Assembly (NCBI RefSeq): GCF_033296635.1
Contig: NW_026944078.1
Coordinates: 141,811-205,810, forward strand
DNA: 64,000 nucleotides
Reading direction: 5' to 3'
DNA from: Dichotomopilus funicola
Taxonomy: Eukaryota > Ascomycota > Sordariomycetes > Sordariales > Chaetomiaceae
Shown here piece by piece: positions 32,338 to 41,400 of this stretch (position 1 is the stretch's first letter; every line of letters starts with the position of its first letter). The notes under the pieces were generated by a model, which did no database searches, was not told the DNA's origin, and saw nothing but the letters and a program-made list of their open reading frames with translations. Position numbers and translations under genes: made by a program.

Positions 32338-34763
32338 ATGTCCGGTTCACAGTCCCCGCAGCCAAAGCCCGGCGCCACAGGCACAGGCAATACCACAAAC
32401 ACAAGCACAGGATCTAAGCGTCGGTCTGCGCTTCTCCTCGTCGGCGGTCTCGTAACCTTTGCCATCCTGTCCTTGGGCCTGGGACTTGGGCTGGGCCTTG
32501 GTCTAGGGCTCAAGAACCGCGTTAGCTCCTCGTCTAGTCCCACGGCCTCTTCCCCAGCGGCTTCCGGCTCACCCCTGCCTGGGTCTGGGGCCGATCCAAA
32601 CGCGAAGCTCGAGAAATGGAGGCTTGACCCTAGCCAGTACGTCCTGAACACATCATGGGACATCCATGCGGCTCCGACAACGAGGCGCTATGACTTTGTT
32701 ATCACGGAGGGCCAAGGCTGGCCCGATGGTAAGGCACAACGCCACTTTGATTCAATCCTGGTGGTTACTAGGAGTACGCCAAAGAAGAGCAAGTGTAAAC
32801 TAATACAGGCCACCACTGCCAGGTGTTGTCCGCGACATGCTCTTCATCAACGGCCAGTTTCCGGGTCCGCTGATCGAGGCCAACATGGGCGACCGCCTCG
32901 TCGTCAACGTCACCAACAAGCTGTCGGCCAATTCCACAGCGATCCATTGGCACGGCATGTACCAGAACGGCACTAACTGGTTCGACGGCACCACGGGCAT
33001 CACCCAGTGCGGCATACCGCCCGGCCAGTCCCTGGTGTACAACTTCACGCTCGAGCAGTTCGGCACGTACTGGTACCATTCGCACTATGGCATGCAATAT
33101 CTGGATGGCGTCTTGGGTCCCCTCATTATCCACGCCCCTGACGAGGCTGATGTGAGGCATCTGTACGATCAGGAGCGTGTCGTCCTCATCCAGGACTGGT
33201 ACCACGATGTTAGTACGGTCAATCTCGAGACTTACCTGGCCCCCGACAACGAGAATACGGAGCCTATCCCGGACAATGGCTTGATCAACGGGATGGCATA
33301 GTAAGTTTTTTCTTCCCAAATTCTAACAGAGAATCAGAACGTGCCGAGCTAAGTTTTCCTAATTAAACAAATTGCCAGCTTCAATTGCTCGTCGTACGAC
33401 TCAAATTCTGGGCACACGTGCTTTGACAATAGCACGTACTCCGTCTTGTCCTTGGAGCCGGTAAGTTCTGTCACGTCTTAATTACAATCATATCAATCCT
33501 CACGCGTTGGGCTATTTTCAATAATCCTATCGGAGCACGGCGACCGATCCATTACCTACTACCCACTAATTCCCCCTACTTAGAATACCCGCACCCGAGT
33601 GCGCTTCATTAACACGGGTGGCTTTACCGAGTTCGAACTCAGCGTGGACAACCACACACTTTCTGTCATTGAGGCCGATGCGACGCTTGTTAAGCCGGTG
33701 TCAGTCCACAGGTGAGTAAGGGAGGAGGCAACAACCCCTGAGGGTGGGTAGGATATGCTGCTGAGTGGAGAGTGGGCTGACTGAAACTGAAACTACTTCG
33801 CCTGGCCGCCGTGCTAGAGTCCCCATCCACGTCGCGCAACGATACAGCGTAATCCTCGAAACCAACCAGTCAACATCGACCAACTACTGGCTGCGCGGCG
33901 CCATGATGACTAACTGCTTCACCGGCGACAACCCGGTGCTGGACCCAACCACCAGGGCCGTCATCTCCTACTCGGGGAACAGCACCGTACTGCCCAGCGA
34001 GGGGGCCTCGGTGGACTGGACAGACGCGCTCCCAGTGCACTGCATCGACCTGGAGGAGAGCAATCTGGTCCCGGCGACCCAAAACCCACCGCCAGGCGCC
34101 ACCAAGATGTGGCGCATCGACTTCAGCTTCGGCATCGGTGCCTACCAGCTCGACAGAGCCAAGGTCAACGGGACGTCATGGTCGCCGCTGGACAACACCA
34201 CCACCCTGCTGCAGGCCATCGACGGCCTGAGTGGGAGCGGGGGTAATTCTCACAAAACAGAAGCGGGCAGCAACAACAACAACAGCAACAGCAGCAGCTG
34301 GGCCGTCGACGGCCCAATCGAAGCATTCGGCTCAGACCAATTCGTCGTCGGCGTCAGCACCACCAACAACAACCAAATCGACGTGATCGACATCCTACTC
34401 TACAGCCTCGACGAAGGCTCCCACCCGTTCCACCTGCACGGCCACGAGCTGTGGATCCTCCAGCGAGGCGCGGGCCCCTTCAACTGGACCGACTACCACG
34501 CCAACACCTACCCAGCCAACGCGCCGCGCAACGCCCACGCCCTCCGCCGCGACACCTTCACCGTGCCGCCGTACTCGTGGGCCGTGGTCCGGTTTGTGGC
34601 TGATAATGCTGGCTTGTGGGCTTTTCACTGCCATATTGCCTGGCACCTTGAGGCTGGGCTTATGATGCAGTTTGCTAGTCGGCCTGATGTGTTGGCTAAG
34701 ATGGCTGTGCCGGAGGATGTTAGGGGGTTGTGCGCGGCTGCGGGTGCAGGTGGGGGCAGCTAA
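32338..34763 (+). CDS. Membrane-anchored multicopper oxidase (ascomycete laccase-like)
   Basis: Oxidises phenolic or metal substrates while reducing O2 to water. Five exons: 32338-32728, 32823-33300, 33379-33460, 33584-33711, 33818-34763; introns 78-123 nt, all in frame, 674 aa. All four copper motifs are present: HWHGMYQNG (172), YWYHSHYG (214), HPFHLHGHE (562) and HCHIAWHLEAGL (630-641), with Cys631 as the type-1 ligand and Leu at the axial position. There is no cleavable signal; instead residues 31-58 form one hydrophobic segment ending in repeated Gly-Leu, after a basic KRR, so a type II membrane protein with the oxidase outside is expected. That differs from Fet3 ferroxidases, which anchor at the C-terminus. 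Natural substrate cannot be told from sequence. Confidence 0.92.
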
Positions 34764-35050
34764 CTTGTTAAGCTGATGATGATGATGATATGTGACTGTT
34801 TTGGGATCTTTAGATGGGAGATTAGATTACTAGGTACTTCTAGAATAATTCCATGACGAGTATTACCAGTGGTAGTAGGGGTGGTGGCCCTGATGACGGT
34901 CACGGCAAGACGTCAACATATTAATATTGGCTAGGCTGCTCACTTTGCTGTGTTTGGTCGTTGACGATTTCCTTCACCGAACTATGACAGTTCGTGTCGT
35001 GCTTCATCACCTTTACCACCGACGCCGAGGTTCCCACCCTGTATTAATTG
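34764..35050. other. 3' flank of the oxidase gene
   Basis: Only a short GAT trinucleotide run after the stop codon (about 34776-34790) stands out. Confidence 0.4.
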
Positions 35051-35235
35051 AAACCGTTCTAAACCTAGACTCTGAAAGGGTTCGCTCGGGGATATCTACC
35101 GGGTAGGTCTAAGTTTTGGTGAAGCTAAAGGGTTCACAACAACTGGTGTGATGGTAGTGATGTCTCTTACAATGATAGTAAAGGTGTCTCAAACACTGTT
35201 TGTGTATTGCTTACTGGAGAACTCCCAAAGTCGGT
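35051..35235 (+). repeat. LTR-like dispersed repeat, copy 2
   Basis: Same orientation as copy 1 at 2299-2480 and sharing three ordered blocks with it (CTCTGAAAGG, TTGGTGAAGC-AA-GTTCACAACAA, TGTATTG-TTACTGGAGAACTC). This copy is somewhat longer in the middle. It sits at the left edge of the second SSP group. Confidence 0.6.
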
Positions 35236-35374
35236 CGGAACTGGGGAAATAAAAGTTGTTATTTTCACTTGTTAGCTGTTAATTGTCGTTCTACCAGCTC
35301 AACAATACCCACCAATAATTAATTACAGGTTCCATTACCCAGGAAGCTGTCAGACTCTTGCATCCAACCAGTGG

Positions 35375-35775
35375 CGAGGGGGTTGTTTTCTGACTTGGCC
35401 TTTCATGGTCCACTCAGTTGCACGAACTAACAATGCGGACCACATGAGTAAGTAGGTAGGTACCGCCACCTACTTGTGTTAGTTATGCCCGATCTTGGAC
35501 AGATCGGCGGCTGGAAGCGATGTGAGTGGGCAATTTCACAGCTGATTTCGCCAAACGCAGGGCCGACTTTTCCCTCCTGTCAAATTCGCCGTCACACAGT
35601 AGTTAAGGTTAAATGTCTTAGTGCAGATAATCTGTTCATTTGTTCGTACTCGATGGCTTCTCGGGCCCTCAGGTCGTTCCTTCAGCTCGACCACTAGGTG
35701 ACGCCAACACACGAGACACTCCATTTTACACCACACCGCATCACCACATCAACATGCTGCCAGCTGCCAGGAAAG
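35375..35775. repeat. SSP-flank repeats B and A, adjacent to SSP copy 3
   Basis: 35380-35418 matches 26460-26498 (GGTCCACTCAGTTG core). 35485-35775 matches the region upstream of SSP copy 1 (25995-26240), including TTCACAGCTGAT and GCCAACACACGAGACA. Here block A lies downstream of copy 3 rather than upstream of a gene, which points to a lost copy between them. An 8-bp inverted repeat (AAGTAGGT...ACCTACTT) is at 35452-35474. Confidence 0.55.
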
Positions 35776-35896
35776 CCGCGCAAGTCAGGGCAGCTAATCA
35801 TAACCGGCAGGCGCCAAAGGTGGAAAATGAATGATGCATAAACACCTGGGTAAACACGATATGTACGGTACATTACTCGTTGACTGATTACCATAT

Positions 35897-36454
35897 TTAA
35901 TCCTCCCAGTTCCAAAGCGTAGCGGTCAACTCATGGGCACTCGAGCAGGGACTGACGTTAACGAACGACTTGACTAAATAAACATCGATCTCGTCCTCAT
36001 CACCCGGACGTGGACAAAACGCCCACGCCAAATTGCGCTGGAAAAAAATATATGAACTCGCCCGTGGTGTCATCAATCCGAAATGGTCCAGGGATACCGC
36101 CTAGTCTTTGCTATTTCCGTATCGTCAGTTTTATCTCAAATAGTAATTTATTCCCGAGATCGGGGGTTACCGGCAACTTACAGCAACATGATCCGCAATC
36201 AAGGCCCATATCCCATCTTCCACTGACCGCATGAGGAAACGGTCTCCGAGGTAGCCATTCTCATAGAGGGTCAATACTGCATCCCCGGGCTTGTCGTCCT
36301 TTACAAAGCCAACTCTCCATTCTGTTGGGGACTGCGTGATTATCTTTGCAGCACCGAGTGAAGACAACTGCTTGTCGCCGCCGTTGACCGAGGGTGTGAA
36401 GTTCGTCTCCGCAAGTGTCACACCGGCGAAGAGGATGGGGGCGAGAAGCTTCAT
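35897..36454 (-). pseudogene. SSP family copy 3, one-nt frameshift in exon 2
   Basis: Exon 1 is 36454-36182 (91 codons, same length as copy 1), with signal peptide MKLLAPILFAGVTLAE. The intron is 36181-36111 (71 nt, GTAAGT...ATAG). Exon 2 is 36110-35897, 214 nt, one base more than a multiple of three. It reads GPFRIDDTTGEFIYFF in one frame and RNLAWAFCPRPGDEDEI then SSAHEL in the next. The shift falls at a run of seven A (36042-36048 on the plus strand); six would restore a family-like protein. Either a recent null mutation or a sequencing error at the homopolymer. Confidence 0.65.
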
Positions 36455-36539
36455 GGTTTGAGAGTGATTCGAAGTAGTGTTAGGAACTGGACGGTGAAGT
36501 TGCTACACAGAAGCCAAGGAGAGAACATTACCACAGTTT

Positions 36540-36547
36540 TATTTATA
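36540..36547 (-). promoter_or_regulatory. TATA box of SSP copy 3
   Basis: TATAAATA on the minus strand, about 86 nt upstream of the copy-3 ATG. The promoter is conserved although the coding frame is broken. Confidence 0.45.
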
Positions 36548-37133
36548 CCCATCAAAATATCGGAGCCGGTTTTTAACTTTCTCCGGGCTGGAGATCGACA
36601 CAGTGAGAGGGCCACCATTATTACCAGATCAAGAGAACGATCATTATCAGTTGGACCCCGATGCGAGTGGGCAGTTCATATATCTCAACAATCTGTCAGC
36701 GAAGCGAGCGAAGTCCAGGCAGCTGATCGCAACCTTCTATCCTTGGGTTTTTGTTTGATCGTGAAAGGTTTGCACATGATGCCATAAAGTCTCACCTGTT
36801 CTTATAATTACCTGCTGGATATTCCCCAACAATACAGATTCCGCTCTCTAAGAAACTATTAGGCTCTTCTACAATTACCACCAGTTACACTGAGAAGAGA
36901 GATCGACCAGTCCTAGAGCACCATTAATTCATTTTAGGGGACAATTACCTACCTTACTAAGGTACCCAATGAGAGTGGGAATGGTAATGACAGATTTACA
37001 CATCAGATTCACTCGGGGATGTGGAAAGTGAATGGGAGTATGAGATATGACAGGCAGGTAGCTACCGAGAGGTAATTAATCAAGCATAATGTGTGCGATG
37101 TAACAATTCATCACTGACTATTTACTCGCTCGC
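36548..37133. other. Spacer between SSP copies 3 and 4
   Basis: No gene. It is AT-leaning and holds the upstream region of copy 3 (including CTGTCAGCGAAGCGAGCGA, resembling CTAGCAAAGCGAGCG at 38076) and the 3' flank of copy 4. Confidence 0.4.
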
Positions 37134-37700
37134 TTAGGTCCAGGGCGTAGTGATCAACTGATGGGCACTCGAGCAGTGGCTCACGTCAACTGACGCACCC
37201 GTCCGCTGAATCTCTACCACCTCGTCACCATTCCGACCAGGGCAAAACGACCACTGCGAATGGGGCCAGTAGTTATATCTGAGCTCGTGAGTGGTATTAT
37301 CGATTTCGAATGGTCCGGTAATGTCGTCCCTTTCTCGCTGGTTGCGGATAGTGCCGTTACTTGAGTTCTCTCGGTGTCTAGTTCTCAAGACGGGGGCGTT
37401 CACCGAAAGAGTGATATCACTTACAGTAGTATTATCCACCATCAAGGTCCAAACCTGATCGCTGGCTAACCGAAGAAGGAAATTTTGTTCGAGGTAACCC
37501 TCGTCATCGAGACTTAAAACTACATCCTGAAGATTGGTGTCGTTTATAAAGCCGACCAACCATGTCGTTGCCGATTGCGGAATCCTCTTTGCAGTGCCGA
37601 GTGAAGACTGCGCGGTACCGCCCTCCACCGAGAGTGTGAAGTTCGAGGTTCCAAGCGCCACCGCAGCACTTGCGAAGAGGATGGGGGCGAAGAGGTTCAT
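37134..37700 (-). CDS. Small secreted protein, SSP family copy 4
   Basis: The signal peptide is MNLFAPILFASAAVALG; start ATG 37700 aligns with copies 1 and 3. Exon 1 is 37700-37425. A perfect GTAAGTG donor at 37424 aligns with the intron of the other copies. With acceptor CCAG ending at 37338 the intron is 87 nt and the product is 159 aa, identical in length to copy 1. Unlike the others, this intron is a multiple of three and has no stop, so the unspliced message would encode 188 aa. Exon 2 contains DDITGPFEIDNTTHEL, QWSFCPGR and HCSSAHQL, with the two family cysteines and an extra NTT sequon. Function is unknown; probably effector-like or cell-surface. Confidence 0.78.
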   Translation of the reverse strand: MNLFAPILFASAAVALGTSNFTLSVEGGTAQSSLGTAKRIPQSATTWLVGFINDTNLQDVVLSLDDEGYLEQNFLLRLASDQVWTLMVDNTTVSDITLSVNAPVLRTRHRENSSNGTIRNQRERDDITGPFEIDNTTHELRYNYWPHSQWSFCPGRNGDEVVEIQRTGASVDVSHCSSAHQLITTPWT

Positions 37701-37806
37701 GGTTGAAGAGAGGGATTGGAAGTGGTGGGGAGAACAGACGGGTGAGGTGGTCAGAATACAGGCGGAGGTGGTCTTGTGTGGAGTAGAAGACAAAACATGA
37801 CCAAGG

Positions 37807-37813
37807 TTTTATA
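37807..37813 (-). promoter_or_regulatory. TATA box of SSP copy 4
   Basis: TATAAAA on the minus strand, about 107 nt upstream of ATG 37700, in the same CCAAGG context as copy 1. Confidence 0.45.
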
Positions 37814-37974
37814 TCGTTTTTATCTAAATGCTGGAACTGGTTCTTCACCTTCGCCAGTATGGAGATCAACACGGTGATGCGGTGACCTGAATTACTAGCG
37901 TAGATCTAGAGAACGATCGTTGGTTAGCTTGACGGGCTAATTCGTTAACTGGCGAATGTCTCAGACACTTAACG

Positions 37975-38110
37975 GACTGTATTGAACCGTTTCGGGCCGG
38001 CAGAGAAGCAACTCCAAGACATTATGCCCAACCTTGGATGGATCGTCAGCAGCTTCACAGCTGATCCATCCACAGCTAGCAAAGCGAGCGGGCAGCTGGT
38101 AGCTAGCAAC
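37975..38110. repeat. SSP-flank repeat A, copy 3 (short)
   Basis: GTTTCGGGCCGGCAGAG, ATTATGCCCAACCTTGGATGG and TTCACAGCTGATCC match the region upstream of SSP copy 1 (25950-26070). Placement upstream of copy 4 is the same as for copy 1. Confidence 0.6.
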
Positions 38111-38454
38111 CCGCAGAAACTTTCCATCACGTGGACTGCATCGTCAAAAGCTTATTCGTACAGGTCACGTCATTTAGCATCGCGAGTCTGCGACATGAAA
38201 AATAACCGAGGGTGGAATCACCCACGCTTAGCACTGTCAATTAATTAATAACAAGGAGGTAGCAATGGTACTTGAAGTATCTCTATTCTCATATTCTCGG
38301 GGTATCTATCCCTTCGTAAGCAAATCCTATCTTCATGAATCCTCTCCGTTTTAGAAAAAAAAACTCTCCCTCTTACAAAGAAACAACAAAAGAAACAACA
38401 AACTCATCCCCGTTTACTCAATCCTGTTGAACCTTTTTCGTTCAACCTTATCAT

Positions 38455-41400
38455 CTACTTCCAATAAACATCCATCCAGAACCAATTCCCCGGGTTCGCT
38501 GCGCCAGCCACATTACCCTGGCTCCTCTTCTTCCCTTGTTTCCCCTGCTGCATCTTCCCCTTCCCATTCTTCCCATTCTTCCCTTGCGCCTGTCCCCCCT
38601 GATCCCGTGCCTTCAAAATAGTAGGCACATTCACATGCTTATACATTCCCTCACTACTCTGCGCAATCGACGCGTAGTGGATCTTCTTCTTCCCTGCTGG
38701 TCCTCTCGCAGCGTTCGCCTTCCCGGCTTTCCCGTTGGCGGCCGTGCCAGCAGGCTGAGACGTCACATTCCCAAACTGATCATACATCTCCCCCTTCTTC
38801 TTCATCTCCCTCTCCTGCTTCTTCATCTCCTTCCTCTCCGCCCCCGCAACACCACCCCTTCTAAACAATCCCATCCCCTTAACCCGCTCCCTCATCTTCT
38901 CCCTCCTCTCTTTCTTCGCCTGCTTCGCCCGTGCCTTGGCTTCTTTGCGTTCTTGTCTGCGCTGGGCTTTGCTTAGCGGTACGTCTTCGAAACCGTCGTC
39001 AGCTCCAGAATTGACGATGGCGGCGGCGGAGGATTGGCGGTCGGCGTTGGTGCCGGAGAATTCGTTTTGGTGTAGTTGGGGACTGCCGGTGCGGACGCGG
39101 CCGATCCGGGGGGTTTCGTTGGGGTTGTTGGGGTTGGGGGTGAGGGTGGAGAGTTCGATGTTGTTGGGGTCGGATTTCTTGGATTTTTTCCAGCGCCATC
39201 TTTTGGAGGACTTGGATTTGGTCTTGGTCTTGGTTTTGGATTTGGCGGTCTTGGACTTGGACTTCTTGCCGGTGCGGCTGAAGAGACGGGCCCAGAAGCT
39301 GGGTTTCTTGTCTTTGGTGGTTGATTGAGAGGGGTCGTTGTTGAGGTTGTTGGCGTCATTGACATCGCTGGTATCGTTCAGGCCGTTGGCATCGTTGGGA
39401 TCGCTCGGGTCAGTCAGATCCTTGGACTTGGTCTTAGACCCCGGGGCGAAGATAGCAAACCCCCAAACGAAGCCCTTCTTTTTCTTCTTGTCCTTCTTCT
39501 TCTTCTTGTCAGCGTTGGCAGCGTTGGCAGCCACCGGCTGGCCGAATTCGTCAACGGCATCGCCCGCAGCCAAGGTCTCCATGGGGTAGGACTGGTCAGT
39601 CTGGTTCTCGGGGTCGTACGCGTTCTGGTTCTGGCGTTGTTTCTTGGAGTTTTTGCTGCTGAATAGACGAGACCAGAAGGATTGCTTCTTGGGCTTAGTG
39701 CCGTTGTTCAAGCCACTCTCAGCATATCCGTTGTCGGCGTACCCATCGTTGAACCCCTGCTCATCCCCGTAGGCTTGTGTGTTGTTCGCGCCGTTTGGCT
39801 GTTGATTTCGGCGCTTAGACGCGTGGGAACTGAACAGTCGGGACCAGAAGGATTGCTTCTTGGGTCGCTGGTTGTTACCGTCTTGGTAGCCCGCCTGGTA
39901 GTTGTCGGCGTAGTCGTCGGGGTATCCGCCTTGGCCATTGCCAGCGTTGCCTTGGTAGTTGTCCTGGTAGTTATCGTTGTAACTACCCTGGCCCTGGCCA
40001 TTCTGTCTCCGACGGCCATTCTTCCCAAACAGTCTGGACCAGAAACTCGGCTTGTTATCCCTGCGACGGCCCTGTCCTTGTTCACTATCAAAACCACCGA
40101 TGGTCCCAGGACCTTGTGCACGATCACCATACTCGCCTTGGTAGCCTCCTCCCTGCGCAGAATCACCGTGATAGCCATCCCCTTGGGCGGGATCACCTGC
40201 GAGGCCGTCTCGTTGCTGGGTGTCGCCTGAAAAACCGTCTCCTTGATACGTATCGCCATAGCCGTCTTGGAAACCGCCTTGGCCTTGACCATCCTGGAAA
40301 CCACCACCTCCACCTGCTGCGCCCGGCCCACGATTCTTCCGGCCACCGCCAAACAACCGGGAGAAGAAACTGGGTTTGTTCGAGGGCTGGCCGCCGCCGG
40401 TGCTGTACCCGTTGTCGTATCCACCACCATTGCCATAACCCTGAGCGCTATCCCCATACCCTTGACCACTATCACCGTAACCCTGGCCGCTATCTCCGTA
40501 CCCCTGAGCACTATCCCCATACTCGCCACCCGGCCCCTTAGCAGGCCCAATAAACAACCCCGCAAGCCAACCCCTCTTCTTCTTCTTCCCACCCTGCTGC
40601 TGGTTCCCATTCCCACCATCCATCGGGTACTCCCCATTCATATCCTGGCCTTGGCCCTGACCAAGGTCCCGGTTGTCCTTCTTTCCTCCACCAAACAAAC
40701 CCGCAAACCACCCAGTCTTTTTCTGTTTCTGCTGCTGCTGTTGATCGGCTGGTGGTAGCGGGTTACCGTGCTCATCAACAGCCATCTGGTCGTCTGCAAA
40801 CCCTGCTTCGCCGAGGGGAGCGTCAGGGTCGAGGTTGTCGCCGTCGCGGAATTGGTTGTCTTGGAGCCCATCGTCTGGGAACTGCCCGTCCGCGAACTGT
40901 CCGTCTTGGAACTGTCCGTCCTGCAATTGTCCATCCTGAGCCTCGAGATCCGGCTCCTTCTTCTCACTCCTAAACATCGAAAACAACCCGCCCTTCTTCT
41001 TCTTCTTTGCATCCTCCGCTTCCTGCTGCTCCTGCAACTCATCCACATCTTCCCACTGCCCTTCCTGATCAGCTGCAAGTCCATCCGCATCGACCACCCC
41101 ATCCTGCGGCTGCAGTTGCACCTCATCCCCAGGCAACTCGACCACATCACCCGCTGGCATCCCATCCGCCGTCACAGCCGCTGCTGCTTCTCCCTCCCTC
41201 TGTCCATCCACACCCTCTTCCCCATCCTTCTTCCCATCCCCGTCCTTGTTATCCTTATCCTCTTTCTCCTTCTTCCCAAACAGTTTGGAGGCCAACGCCC
41301 CAAAACTAAACCCAGCCCTCTTCAAATTCGCAGCATGATAATCCTCCTCCAACTCCTCAATCCCCCACCCCAGCGTCGCCGTCGCCATCACAGGCAACAA

